Part shown: piece by piece, positions 24,001 to 36,672 of the stretch
Layout: every line of letters starts with the position of its first letter
How positions within the stretch are numbered: the stretch's first letter is position 1
NCBI RefSeq assembly: GCF_900496995.4
Contig: NC_044006.1
Coordinates: 79,167,754-79,231,753 of the forward strand
DNA from: Aquila chrysaetos chrysaetos
Taxonomy: Eukaryota > Chordata > Aves > Accipitriformes > Accipitridae
Length of the DNA: 64,000 bases
Reading direction: 5' to 3'
Program-made: the position numbers and the translations under genes
The notes under the pieces: model-generated
Seen by the model: the letters and a program-made list of their open reading frames with translations, nothing else
What the model was told of the DNA's origin: nothing
The model's database searches: none

Positions 24001-27000
24001 GAGGCGGCACCCAGACCCTCCACAGAAACCAGGGCAGGACCTGCCGCTGCCTTCCCGGCCAGGCTGTGAGCCTGCGGGTACAGCCCCGCCGGTGCCCGGT
24101 GCTCCGGCTGACAGGCTGCCTGTCAGCCCTGGGCCGCTCCCTAGGGAGGGAGGACATGTCACATCACCGTTTGGCCCGGGCTGGGCACGGCTCGGGTCTC
24201 AGCTGTTCTATTCTGGGAAACCTTGTGACCAAATATTTGGGCCAAGAGGCTGATAAGGACACTCCTCTCGGGCAGCAGTACCTCTGCAGTCACCGGCTGT
24301 GAAGGGGAAGTCCCTAGGCAGCGCAGGGTAGCAGAGTAGCCTGAAGAGTAGAAACAGAGACAGGACATCACTACAAAAACAGGGAGGGAAGTAGTCTCAT
24401 GCCCAACTAGCCTGCTGTCACCCAGTTGCTGCCCAGACCGCAACAGCGCAACCCAGCTGCCTCCATACACCAGCAGCACGCCTTCGTCCAGCCCTTGGCT
24501 CCCCGCACACCTCCAGCACTGCACACCTGTTTGCGAGTTCCACCCAAGCCCTTGGCACTAGACAGGTTTTTAAACAAGCCACAGGAAAGTTCTTTTTAAT
24601 CAAAGCTTAAAGCCAAAGGACAGGTAGAAATAAGTACAAGGATGGGAAACAGTGCGTTACAAGTGAAGTAAAACCATAGAAGGTAACTTTCCGTTAGACC
24701 CCTTCCTGCTTTTCCTTGAAATTCAGCCTTGCAGAGAGTTCCTGCATGGTTTTAGTACTCCCCTTCCCATCCTCTGACAGTCCCCTCACTCAGGTTTCCT
24801 CACTGCTGTCCTTTCACCTGAGATGGCATTTTCCCCTGTCCCCACGTAGTTGTATAAACCCACCCTGCCCCTACTTTGGTTACAGAACAGCGCACTTTGC
24901 TCACAGTTCATCAGCATTGCATGCATTTTGTTCAGACCATATGTTCTAAAGAACACATCAAACTGCATGGAAGACTAACAGTGTTTAGTTTAATTTTGTG
25001 TCGTGGAACTATTCAAATCATGCAGCTGAAAACAAGTTAAGTGACCCCAATAGACCACCAAGCAACAAATACCTGAGGGACCAGAGAAGAGTGTAAGATA
25101 GGGAACTTTACCCTTCTCAGTAATGAAAATAAATGACCAAGTTCTATACTGACAGTCTCCAGCATGCTCTGTCTGTGCAGACTTCACCACCTTGTCTAGC
25201 TAAAGTGTAGTACGTGAAACGGTAAAGAGAGGGAAGCACCTAGCAGGCTTTCTCACCTGATGGGATCCTCTATTTCCCCAAAGATATCAGCAGGCATCCC
25301 ACGAGAGCCTGAGGTTCCCAATCACAAAAGCATCACCAGGGAGGCAAAAGGCTGTGTGAATTAGTGTTGGTAACACCAAACAATTTACACTTCCTCTGGG
25401 CTTCTTAAAATATCAATAGGGATGACTTGGGAAAGACCAGGTCACTAGAATCTACTTTTAAGGTCACTGGCTAGGTAAATTTTAAGAAACTGTCCCTACA
25501 GGTCAGTGAGATACATAACCAAAGCCTTAGGTAGCATGAAGTTTTGCTTTGGTTTCTGTTCTATACCCTTATCTGATAAATTTGGCAGTACATTTTTGGT
25601 CTGTGCTTGATGAATGATCTTGTTTGGTTGGGTTTTTCACATCTTAAGACTTTGGTGAGAAGAGCAATTTCTGTGTGAAGTTGTTGCTTTTACATCAGCT
25701 ATTCTGTTTTCTTTGGGGCACAAATCTTTACAAGCAGACTGACTTGCTGTTCAAGTGTCAGTCAGCTCAGCGTAAGACAGGAGTTAAAATGTACAATTAA
25801 TATTTTACTGACAAGTGGTCCCAGTTACACAAAGGGTAATACCTTTTGTATTTTTATTCCTAATTAGACTGTAAAAATTCAAAACCTGGGTTGCACAAAT
25901 CTTGGAACTCAGTAAATATTCACCACCCACAAGTAGTAGCACTTGCATCTGCAAGCCCACCTTAGCTGTTTGTCTCTTGCTAGTGTGGATCACTACAAAA
26001 CACTCAGTCACGGTCAAGCTTTATCAGTGTGCTCCACAGCTTTGCACCAGCACACTTGAAAAGAACCCACACCTCTGGGAAAGTGGCTTTCAGCAGCAGC
26101 TCTTCCATTCTGGCACAGGGGGGCTTTTGCCATCAACCTTCTGTGGAAAAGAGTGGTGCAGTTATGGCCGCTCCACACCTGACACTCCCTGTCTTAAATT
26201 CTGGGAGCCTGCCTGCACCACACTACTAACAGACAGCAGTAAGGACAAGTGCACTTCCAGATTGCTAAGCACATCTCACCCTTTAAAACATCAGCTACGC
26301 TGCTTACTGAAACGTTCATAGATGACACCGATGAGAAGGTAAGCAAAAGGGACCAAAGAGTGTGGAAGAACGTGTGCTAGCCACAACATGCATCTGGGCA
26401 AGGTACAGCGAGGTATGCAGATGGGAGGAAACCCAAGGATGACTATCTTCTACTTCCTGTCACTCAAGACAAGCTTACTTCCACCATCTCTCTGGTAGAC
26501 TAGATTTCTGCTCGCCTTGCCCAATCCATCTCACAGAATAGAACAGTTTGCTGGGTGCAAACCCCACACGAAAGCAAAACACCAAATGCTTTTGTTCTGG
26601 AGCAAAGCCTCCCTCCAGCTGATCACTGTTAACCCTCCCACATCAACCTCCCTGCAGCTTCTCAAAGTCAGTGTTTGGAGCAGGGATCATAATGGCTCTG
26701 CTTCACATCTGGATTTCACTACAGCAGCAGGTAGATATGGAGCAATTGTGGCTTTGTCCCCAGACAGCTGCCTACAGGGCTGAAGCACAGCCATGCCTCT
26801 TCCTCGGGATATGGGCTAAGGTCTGCCTGAAGGGCACTGCTAAGATCTCTCTGCTGTTCCCAAAGCATGTCACAGCCTCTGGTTTCTGATGAACTGGAGT
26901 AACAGATGCAACTTAAGACATAAGGCAGGAAAAGCATCCTTATGCCACCTGATGCCTTCTCACCCAAGCACTCTCTCCACCTCAGACATATTTCACATCT

Positions 27001-27621
27001 ATCCCAGCAATCTCTAACAGGGAAGTCCTGATATTGTTCCTTTCCAGCAGCCCTTCCAAGGGCCCTATTCTCACCCTTTCCCAGTAGATCTGCCTCTGGC
27101 CATCTTCAGCAAGCCTGCTACCATTTGTTCTACAGCCCTGGAATCCTCCCTCCTCATCCAAAAGTCTTTCTTTCTAAGTCCCTCTTCCACCACCCTGTCT
27201 CCACCACTGGGGATTCCTCTCAACACTTTTCTCAGGAGTCTGTGCTCTTTCTCTGGTCCCCATCCTGGGCACTTTCCATCCCCCCATGTCCCAGCCCTGC
27301 ACACCCACCAAATTTCCTGCTAGTCCAGCGCAGCTCATCACCCTTGGTCTCAATGACGAGATTGATGGCTGCGCTCTTGGTGAAGTACTTCCGCACCATC
27401 TCCAGGTCCCCAGTGAAGAGCGCATTCTGGACCAGCAGATCCCGGCACTCCAGTGGCTCCAAGCGGTTGTTTTGGCATCCCTGGCCAACTGGGCTCAGGC
27501 TACGCTCACTGTGGTGGTACCGAGACCTTATATGCCAAGAGTACTTCTGCTCATCCAGCTGCTCCTCATCCAGCTGCAGCAAGCGCTGTGTGGCAGAGCT
27601 GAAGGGAAAGGTGCAGTCCAT
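19260..27621 (-). CDS. ASB10: ASB10, long isoform (distal first exon)
   Basis: An alternative first coding exon for ASB10 lies at 27621-27309. Its ATG (protein MDCTFPFSSATQRLL...) has G at -3 and G at +4. It runs 104 codons plus one base to the donor AAATTTG|GTGGGT. The leftover base is in the same phase as the proximal exon, so it joins exon 2 at 22510 to give ...LRWTSRKF-G-LWSLSYEQELTTPLH and a protein of 461 aa sharing the ankyrin and SOCS parts. The exon end (LLVQNALFTGDLEMVRKYF) resembles the N-terminal block that precedes the LW(S/T)LxY junction in the sister protein ASB18, which argues that it is real and possibly the ancestral first exon. Shared exons are 22510-22243, 21677-21173, 19818-19705 and 19445-19260. 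Confidence 0.82.
20635..20795. promoter_or_regulatory. Candidate conserved enhancer in ASB10 intron 3
   Basis: Between ASB10 exons 3 and 4 lies a block unlike its surroundings. It is packed with homeodomain cores (GTTAATAGG, GATTAATTAGTGTTAATTG, GGGTAATTATTGC, GAATTAAG, AAATTAACCC) within about 140 bases. Such clusters are typical of vertebrate conserved non-coding elements near homeobox genes. GBX1, about 19 kb away, is the obvious target, but this is inference. Confidence 0.4.
24229..24240. promoter_or_regulatory. SRF-like palindrome upstream of ASB10 proximal exon
   Basis: CCAAATATTTGG lies about 230 bp upstream of the proximal ASB10 start codon. It is a perfect palindrome resembling a CArG box but with eight rather than six central A/T bases. 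ASB10 relatives are expressed in striated muscle, so SRF or a related factor is plausible. The match to consensus is imperfect. Confidence 0.3.
24250..27308. other. ASB10 long-isoform intron 1, no other gene
   Basis: This sequence between the two alternative first exons is intronic for the long isoform and upstream of the short one. No repeat or further exon is recognised in it. Confidence 0.6.
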
Positions 27622-27773
27622 CACAGGGAACAAACAGGACAAGCCCGAACCTTACAGCAAACAAGCTGCTGCAGGCAAGAGCCTCTTATCCAAGGCTATG
27701 TCCTTTGCAGGTTGATCCTGGGTTTCAGCTCCCCAGCGTCTGGCTGGATTCAGACACAGGCCTGACTCACCCA

Positions 27774-27783
27774 GTATAAATAG
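27774..27783 (-). promoter_or_regulatory. ASB10: TATA box / MEF2-like site, ASB10 distal promoter
   Basis: The minus strand reads CTATTTATAC about 153 bp upstream of the long-isoform ATG. TATTTATA is a usable TATA variant and would place the start site near 27745, leaving a 5' UTR of about 125 bases. The same ten bases differ by one from the MEF2 consensus YTAWWWWTAR. An E-box CAGCTG sits further upstream near 27838. This combination would suit a muscle promoter. Confidence 0.4.
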
Positions 27784-27789
27784 TCCTGC

Positions 27790-30390
27790 TTGGCAGCTCC
27801 CCTTCACCACCTCCCCTCCTTCCAAGAGCTTATTTTCAGCTGCTGGATGCAATCATCAGCACAGATTAGGCACGGGAGAGAGGTAGCAGGCAGCTTTGAA
27901 ACACTCTCTATTGTGCTTGCTTGTGTGCTCTGCAAAGTCTCTCTGCTCTGCACCATGCTCCCAATTGGAAAGAAACAGAGCGAGGCAGGGGCAATCACAG
28001 TGTGGGGTAACTAGGGAAAGGCCTGCAGCACAAGTGGTGTCAGAACTCATAAGGGACTGAGTACAGAGGCCTTCCCCACAGGCAATGCCACAGGGACTAA
28101 AAAAACTCTCACAAGCCCCACACACTGCTCTTGAGAACCCAGCATCTTCACTAGGGCAGCAAGACTGGCTGCCTAGACACAGCTAAGCAGAATAAAGGAG
28201 GGCACGTAGGCAAGCCCTTGGAAAAGCAGCTTGTATAACATGAACCAAGTTTCCTGGCAATAAGGAAGACAGTCTCCCATACAAAGCTCAAGAGGTTGGC
28301 AAGCATCTTCAGGCTTCTGAGGGGGGTATGCTCAGCTATGCTATCCACCTCTCCAGCAGCCATAGCGAGTCACATTTGGAGGGGTGAAAAATGCTGAAGC
28401 CCCCTGCCCTGCCCCAGTTATCACCGCTCACTCTGCAGGATGTAGAGTGGATCTCACCAGCTAGGACGTTGTGGTAGCTTGACATAGGTTTGGGACCTGT
28501 TAAACTTTGTTTACTCTCAAATTACTCTCCTGTAACTAACCTGTTAATTGCTGTGTCCCTGCCAACATGAGAACCTTCCAGCTGGGCAGGCTGTGAGTGC
28601 CAGCAATGGCAACAGGGACTCATCAGCTGCTGTGGGAATTTCAGCTGGTATTCTCTACCCAATCCTGTAACTGAGAGTGTTTGGGGTCACTGGGGTGACA
28701 TAGCAGAGACCTACAAGAATGCCTGAGGGCTAACAGGGGTAGCTGTGCACCCAAGACCACATGCCTCTACCTGGAACTGCTGCACTGACCCACTGACTTT
28801 CTCCTGGACCATGCTGTCCCACTGGACAAGGTTTTGTCAGAAGCCATCACATTGACCCACCTGACTTATCTCCTGGACTGCACCATCTATCCTGCAAAAC
28901 AGGCAAGTTGTGTCACTTGTTAAGATTAAATATAAATGTGACTAGAAGGATTTTTGAGGTTTGGGTGGGTTTTTTTGGTTGGTTTTTTTTAGGCCTGAGG
29001 GTTCTTTTGTGGGGGGGGAGTTGTTGTTGAGTTTCTTTTCTTTGTTGGGGGGGCAGGGGGGAGAGTTGTTTGGGTTTTGTTTTGGTGGTTGTTTGTTTGT
29101 TTTTAAATCTGAGCCCCTTTAGTCTTTACCCTGTCAACTTGGTTCCAAACTGTGGTAGAGTTCTTTCTAGTGTGGCTGCAGGTGCTGACCAGACAGGGAG
29201 CTAGGCTTTGCTTGTGTTCCTTTTGGTGGCTGTTTCCAGTGCAAAGGACTATGTAAGAACTGGGAAGCCCCAAAGGGTCCATGAACAAGTCCCAGGTCTG
29301 CTGGCTGCCTTCAAGAGCTGCCAGACGTGTTCCGCATTGCCCCTGCACAGATACTCTATTCCCATGACCAGTTTGTAGCATCTCACTGGTGGTGCAGCAT
29401 TGGGGTCACAGGCACACTTGTTCTCCAGAAGGATGCAGTAGCCGTATCTCCAGCCCCACTTTGGAATCCGTGTTCAAGCTTAACAAAGTGACTGCCCAGG
29501 CACAGGTGTAAGAGGAGGGCACATCTAGATAGAACACACTGACCAGAAGGATCTGCTGATCCTCAGAAGGCGCTCAGGGCCTGCCTCGCCCCCCTCATTT
29601 GTTGCAGGGTCTGCTTAGGAGTCAGGCAGAAGAGGCACTCAGTGGTTCCTCCCTGTGCTCCTCTTCCCTGTCCCATTTCTACAGTAAGACCAGCAAAGAG
29701 CTGACAGGTCCAAGAGCTCCCAGACTGATGTAGACACTATGGCAGTAGATGCCACTACTGTAAGGATTTTCATATAAGCTCTGGCTCTCCCTCCAGACAC
29801 AACCACAGTCCAAACACACACATAGAGACCTCTCCAGCCTCACTCACGTGGTGAGCTTCACCATGCTCACACACCACAGAACCCCATCACAAGTATATCT
29901 GTACACACATGCCCAGTGGCCTTGTTTTTCTTCTGTACACACACCCCTCCCAAACCCTCTTCCCACTCAGTGGTTTGTCCCCCTTCTGCACACAGACAGT
30001 GGCCAAAACTGACAAACAGCTGTCCTCGCCCAAGACAGCAAGTACAGAGCTCATCAGAACTATTTATTATCTTTATTTCCTTCCCCCCCCATGCCCCCTC
30101 CCCCCTTCTTGTCTTTCCCTTGTGCCTCCTTCACTTCTGCAGTCTCTCGCACTGCCTGGAGCCATCTTTTACCCAGCGCTCTCTTCACTCACCAGTCCTG
30201 CAGAGAGGGCAAGTACGCAGGGGGTAAAAAAGGCTGCAAAGGAGGGTCACAGCAAAGAAGATAGAAACGGGTTTGGGGCAGGAGGAAGGGCTAGCCATTT
30301 GTCTGAAGCACAAAGGAAATGGGACAAATTAGGCTGAAACCAACGGGAGAAGAAGAGTCAAGCAGGAGAAGGCAGAGGGGAGAGGCTGAA
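27790..30390. other. Intergenic between ASB10 and the IQCA1L remnant
   Basis: No supported exon was found, although the last IQCA1L exons would be expected near 29-30 kb and are not recognisable. A G/T-rich low-complexity tract occupies about 28958-29104. Confidence 0.5.
28958..29104. repeat. G/T-rich low-complexity tract
   Basis: A long run made almost wholly of T and G, with repeated TTTGG, GGTTT and poly-G/poly-T patches. It is simple sequence with no further identity. Confidence 0.75.
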
Positions 30391-31160
30391 TTACCTGCAG
30401 ACTCCACCAGTCTCCCCTCCCTGTAGATGGGACGCACCTTGCTCAGCAGCTGCAGGAGCTCACATACTTCCACAACATGCTCCTTGGACAGCTGCAGGAT
30501 GTGACACTATCAGCACCAATGCACACAGCTTGCACTGTGTGGCCTTGGCTGTAGCCATCTGACACCTTGACCAGGGTCCTAATGCCCAAGCTGCCAGTAA
30601 GAACATCCCACTTGCTTTTGGATCAGTCACTGCCAGGTCTCTGAACAAAGCAGAGAGCCCATGAGAAGACACCATGGCAGGAAGGGTGGAGAGAGCATGA
30701 CAAATAGCCAGTCTCTTCTGGCCAGATGAGGGGCTCAGCACAACAGGCCCAACTTGGGGAACTTGGATACAGAGAAGGCTGGATTCTTTTAGGGATGAGG
30801 AAAAGGAGAAACTAAGGAGAACTCTTAGTTTCTCTCCAACCTGTCTTTCCACCTCCTACTGCTCCTGTCACTGGAACCAAGGCCATCATCCTTCCCCCAG
30901 CCATGGGCTTGGGCACAGAATCCAAAACTAGTCCTTCACACACAGTACTATTCATGCACCCCATAACCATCCAGGAAAGGCATCTAGGAGAAACACCCTG
31001 ACTGCTGGGCTGAGGCCAGGTCCCTAGTCATCACACCCAGAACGCTGGCAGAGGGCAGGCAGTGCTTTTGCACTCAGGCAGTTTCACAGACCTTGGGCTG
31101 AGCGGGTGTGCATTTCTGCCTTTGCACCAGCTACCCTGGAGATTTCCTCCCGTTCCCAAG

Positions 31161-31318
31161 GCTAACAACAAAAATACCAAAACCGCCCCACCACAAAAAA
31201 AAAACCAAACCAAAAAACGCCACCAAAAACCCCACCAGAACTGAACAACAAAACACAAAACCACCAAAACACAAAAACCACAAAGCACAACCAACCACAC
31301 ACATATACACACACACCC
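31161..31318. repeat. A/C-rich low-complexity tract
   Basis: About 160 bases made almost only of A and C (ACAAAA, CCACCA and a CACACA end). A weaker, similar tract lies at about 40620-40690. It is simple sequence. The open frame through it is an artefact of composition. Confidence 0.75.
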
Positions 31319-31820
31319 CTCCTCCCAGCAGAGCCTTTCTTTCATGTTTGATAGAGCTCTGGCATCTGCCCTGGCCCCACAGCAAAAGAGGTCCTTTACT
31401 TGCTCTGCCTGACAGGTCACAGGAGGGAAGTCAGGACCATCTGTCCCCTCAGCACTGTCATCTGGCAGGAGTTGTCCCGCTACTGGCACAAAGCTTTACC
31501 TTCAAATCCAGTTTACTGAACCCACTCACTGCACACTCCATAGTGGGTTGCATAGTCTGGGTGAGGAAAAAAAGCAGGCTCCTCCTCACTGTTTTTGCAT
31601 AATACCTTCAGATCAGGGACACAGGGCCTGTCTGATGCACAGATCAGCAGCACCCAATCCTCTGGCCCCAGTGATTTCAGGGCATTTAGCAAGTCCTTCC
31701 TCAGATCCTTTGGATCTGTCTGTGAGGAAGAAGAGGGTCCTCAAAGGTCAGAGTGAAGGGGATCAGGTGCAATCGCATGACCCAAGGCTGACCAGAGGGA
31801 AGAAGATGCACATCCTTGAG

Positions 31821-31849
<29 letters not shown>
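31821..31849 (+). repeat. Poly-A tract, 29 bases
   Basis: An uninterrupted run of 29 A residues. I looked for a retrocopied gene or LINE tail ending here and recognised none, so it is listed as a homopolymer. Confidence 0.85.
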
Positions 31850-31851
<2 letters not shown>

Positions 31852-34800
31852 GTTGCAATTTTTTTCAGCTATCTGTCTGCTTCTAAACATTGTTGCTCTT
31901 ATTGCAGAAGATTTGTTTTATCTCTTGCTAAATCATCGATTTGTTTTATGATTACACCTGCCTTGTGTCTGGAGCCAAGACGAACCGAGTGAAATCAGAA
32001 ATGTTACAGTGTAACAGAGCATGAGAGACAGGTTGGAATGTCTCAGAGACATTAGAGGAGTTCAGTCCTGTCTGCAGGTTTGGATGGGGTCAGAGGCTGA
32101 CAGTCATTGGCTTTTGGAAAAGCACTCCCTAGAGCACGCACAAGCAACCACCCCTAACCCACCCACCCCCTCTAGAAGTGGGGACCATCCACTGTGGGTA
32201 CATCTCCAGACATCACACCTTCCCCACAAGAAGCAGTAATTAAGGACAGAGCAAGGAGAACAAGGTTGAGTGGATAACTCCATCCCCCTCCCCACGAGAG
32301 AGATGTTAAAACTGAGGTACCCAGCCCTACAGCAGCTACCCAAATTGGTATAAAGAGACAAGGTGGAAATCTGTCCATGATGTGGGACAGAGCAAGGGTG
32401 TTGGAACTGGAATCTCTAGCCCAACAGTAATGCAAGTGTGTCCATTTACACATGTTCATGTGCATGACAAAGCATGTCTGACCCCAGAAGACAGACTTAG
32501 GGAGAGTACCTTGTTACTCACAAAGTCATCTGTGTAAACTACAAGCCTAAGGACGTAGCATATGGCCCTATCAGGTCGGAGGCTACCCTGGAAACCATGA
32601 TTTTATGCAGATATTAGCTGGTGATATACACTAACATGATGTATTAAATGCTGCCACCTTCAAAAGGTCCTGATGACACAGAGTAACACTGGACCCCATA
32701 CTGTGCACTCTGTTTTCAAGTCTTGAACTATTAGCTCTTCATTTTCTACCTTAAGCATTAATAAATGCTGGTTTTGTTTTACCGTTAAACCTGCTGGGTA
32801 TACAGAAGCTGCTGCACTGGATTGAACCCAAAAGCAAAGTACACACCTCTACAATACAGTAGATGAAAGGAAAGAGGGATCCAAAAGTACTTGTACCCTG
32901 AGCATAAGAAGGGGGACCAGCAGCTAGATCCTGCTAGTCTGCAAAAGGTTAATGCAATAACTGTGGTAGCCAGCTGCTGCTGTTTTGGGAAAGCCTTTAC
33001 TCCAGCAAGCACAAAGAGTCCCTCCTGTAAGCAGAGGTAGCAGAGAGAGACCTCACAGAGCTTCAGACCAGGCTCCAAGGAAAGAATAAGTAGAACGTGT
33101 CTGATCCAACATTACTGAGCTGAAGCCTTCATTCAGAAGTAGGGCCATGAGATGTGGGAACTGAGTTAAAAGACCCTCTTGTGGGTAGAGGAGGTTGTCC
33201 TTCAAACATATCTCGGGACTGCCCTTGCACAGCTGGACATGGGCTGGAGCAGTAGCCACCCTCACTAATACCTTCTCTGCTGCTCAGGAACAACTTGCTA
33301 CAGCAAAAAGTCATTCAGAAGAGCTTTCCAGGCTCACTCACTTCTGACACAAGCAAGCCAGCTTCTCATGGCAGAGGCCCTGACAAGGATAGCACATGGC
33401 AGGGATTGTGAATTGCATTATTAGAAATTGATGGGTTTCTAACCCAGCTGGAAGGGAAGTTTGAATATACATGCTGACAGCCCACCTATCTCTCTCTAGG
33501 TCTTACCTCCTTCTCCCCAGAAGATTTCTTACAAAATTAATTTTCTTCATTCCCAACCCAGATTACTGACAGCTGCAGCAACTTTGCTAGCTGCAGTGTC
33601 AGAAGCAGGTGACAGAGGTCTCAACCACAGCTAGAGTACAGCAGTCTGAGTGGGGAACACCAGCAGAGACTTAGACCAAACAGTCAATTCCAGGTGATCC
33701 AGCCCCAACTCTACCCACAGCCTTGCTCAATTACTAGTTCACTAGCTATGCATTCCTACCCATGAAACACAGGGCTCTTCTCCTGACCTTACTGCCTTCT
33801 TTGCCTTGTGTGGCTTCTCATCTTCTTGGTCCACTGCCACATTCAGTACCTGTGACTCCTCTCTCAACAGCTCATCATTAATCTGGAGAAAAGACAACCT
33901 CAACATAGCACCTGGCAGACTCCTTGTTCGCCTCTAACACCCCACTGTTCTTCAGCTCTAACCAGGAACACTGTCCCTAGAGGCCACAGCACACGTTAGT
34001 CATTCCCAGCCTAACTCCCTCCAACACATGGACACAGGTTGCACAGAGCAGTGGTAAGTTGAGCTTTCTGTGGGAAGAAACAGCCATGAACACCTTCCTA
34101 AGCCTGCGGGCTCTGCTCTCAAACCTCATGCATCACAAAAGCCTTTCCATTCCCCTTCAGCATCTCCAAGCAAAACACCTACAGTTGCCAAATAAGAAGG
34201 TCCACAGGGCCCATTCAAGACAATGAGGGCCCACACCCCTTACCTGCAGGCAGATCTCTTTTTACACCTCTTTTCTCTTCTGTGTCTTGATCAGCTTCAG
34301 GTCATGGTGCTGGACTCGGTCTGCAAAGATGGGGCAGCTGAACTTCACCAGACTCCTTCTATCAGCTCCATATTGCCCTACCTCCCAAAGGCACTGTGGC
34401 TGTTACCTTAGGCCTCCCTATCTCCACACATCTATCAGGAGAACATCTCACCACATCTGATCCCCTCATTCATTGTCATGTCACGCCCTCCCTGCTTGCA
34501 TTTCAGCCCACTGCCACCACCAGGGAAGAACTGCCACCTTCCCCACAGCAGAGCCCACCCTGCTCCCTACAGCACCTCTGAGCCATCCCCTTGGGAGGGC
34601 AGCTGCACAGGCAGCTCACAGACATGCAACACAGCCTGGCTCAGATGAGCTGAACCACAATGCACATGAAAAATAAAGCTTGGCAGACACAGCAGCCAGG
34701 TTCTCCCCACCCCCAACACACCAGACAAGACTCTGGGTCTCAGCAAGGAAAGCCAAGCATCCCATGCATGTGCAAATCCAAATGCCTGCATTTGGCATTG

Positions 34801-35493
34801 CCCACCATCCACACCAAGATGTGCAAATAAGCAAGCACCTGGAAACCCAAGATGGGCTCATGCCTCTTGCACCACAGCTGTAGCCACAAGAAGCGGCAAG
34901 CAGAGAGCAGATACCCAAAGCCCTAGGCGTAGAAGACGAAGTGTAGTGTCCTGAAGAATAAACCCACCACAGACAGTCCTATTCTTTGAAAGCAAGGCTA
35001 AGGTTTCAGCTGGAGCCTTACTACTCATAGGCACATGCAGAGGGAGGGAACAATCAGGGCAATACACCACACAAAACCATGTACAAACTCATGCATATAA
35101 ACCCTGCAAAGTTCCAGCCATTAAGTATCAGCTTCTGCGTTTCGTGATCTGTGTTGCATTTACAGCAGCCCCAGTCCCCTCCCAACCACAGCATGCAGCC
35201 CCCTTACTTGGACAGTACATTGTGAATGCTCCATTGACTGCTGGCAGGAACATGGATGAGGGCAGCACCTCCAGGCTCAGTGCAAAGCACTTCCTTGCCC
35301 CAGATTATATCAGTTACCACCCCTTCAGCATAAGGCTGTGGGACTCAACCCCTCCATCCTGAGACCATCCCACCACATATGTTTCCCAAAGGCACTGGAA
35401 ATTCAGACCCACCAGCCCTGGGGTGGGACGGGACAATTCCACCTTCTGAGAACATCTGCTGCCTCAACCACAGATAGGCCCCATGTTTTATAC

Positions 35494-35575
35494 CTTGCCG
35501 TTCCTCCTCCAATTTGACAACCTTTGCCTCTACTCCAGCTTTGCTTCTGCCCTGACATCTGCTCAGCGGTCTTTT
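35494..35575 (-). pseudogene. Possible further IQCA1L exon relic
   Basis: An open 82-base segment is bounded by TTTTCTCAG| and CGGCAAG|GTATAA on the minus strand. It encodes a basic, glutamate-rich stretch (GVEAKVVKLEEERQ) where the lysine/glutamate-rich linker of IQCA1L would be expected. Its exit phase does not clearly join the next relic, so it is listed separately with low certainty. Confidence 0.35.
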
Positions 35576-36459
35576 CTGAGAAAAGGATGCTAGAGCCATC
35601 CATTTCCTATTCAGGAAAGCAGCCAGCAAAGTCACTGTGCAAGGGACATAGATGTCAGAACCCAACATGCCCTTAAGTATACACGGGGGCTTCATCCTCA
35701 CCCCACTAACGTTTGGTCACAAGGTGGCACCAAGCAAAACCACAGCTGGGACCCTGGCTAGAAGGGGCTGAAGATGATCAGGAGGGAGAGGAGACAAGGG
35801 GAGAACATCAAATACTGCTCATGCCACCAAGGCCAAAAGGACAAGGATAAAGTGGTACCAGGAGCCTTGTACTACCACATAGTATTTCTATTTTGCACAG
35901 ATGGGAGGACAGTGGAGGGTGCCCATGCAGCAGCTGGAGAGGAATGGGGGTAGAGGGATAGCAGCAAGACTACCCTCCCATTCAGCCACTAGCCAGCATT
36001 CAAGGAACCACTGCTGAAGCTGCTGCTCCATCTGCTCCCTTGTGCCTAGTCCCTCCAGCTCACACCACTTCCTGTGGACATTCAAGAGCACATGCAAGAG
36101 CTTCATAGTCAGCCTGGCACAAGTGCTGCAACTCTTCTCCCAGCTGTGCCCAGAGCACAGCAGCTGAAAGCCTTGGGGCTGCAGGGTCTGGAGCCTGCAA
36201 TAACACAAGTGCAAGGGCTTGTCAGAAAGTAAGCACGGTTCTATATTGAGCACAGGTGAAGGACAGGACACCTGAGCAGCAGTCCCATCACCAAGCATGC
36301 CCCACATCCCCATTCCAAAGGCCAGCACCCAACTGCTCTGACCATGCCCCTTGCTCCTCTTGCAGCAGATGACACCAGGCCTGCCTTATCAAGTAAATTT
36401 CTCCCTAGTGCCAAGCAGAAGCAGCCATGGTGGGGAAGAAACATTAGGAGCATCAGAAA

Positions 36460-36672
36460 GAGGTTGTGTGGGGAGTGAGCAGCGTGCGTGTAAACGAGCC
36501 TGTAACGAGTTTGTAATATGCATGTGTGGCGCGGCCTGCGCAGCGTCATCACAATGGCACAGGCACTTTCCCGCCTCATTGCCTCCCAAATGGATTTTAA
36601 ATATCATTCCGAGGACACAATTATTTAAAACGCTGAACTAAACACTCGCTAATGGGAAAACGGCGTGTGGCC
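36460..36672. promoter_or_regulatory. Candidate conserved enhancer in IQCA1L remnant intron
   Basis: A sharply distinct block keeps many CpGs (GCGTGCGTGTAAACGAG, GGCGCGGCCTGCGCAGCG) next to AT-rich factor-site-like sequence (GTAATATGCATG, TTTAAATATCATT, ACAATTATTTAAAACG, GCTAATGGG). Surrounding intron sequence is CpG-poor and has none of this. The texture is that of a conserved developmental enhancer. It would explain why the region survives although the host gene has decayed. Confidence 0.4.

Noticed and set aside
24001-24162. N-terminal extension of the ASB10 proximal exon to 24162
   Set aside because: The upstream codon at 24162 is GTG, not ATG, and no in-frame ATG is present before 24000.
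28470-28930. Possible LTR beginning TGTGGTAGCTTGACAT
   Set aside because: No matching CA end, target duplication or known family could be identified.
31131-31385. Open frame rich in Val, Phe, Cys and Leu resembling a membrane protein
   Set aside because: It is the complement of an A/C-rich simple tract; the hydrophobicity is a by-product of T/G-rich codons.
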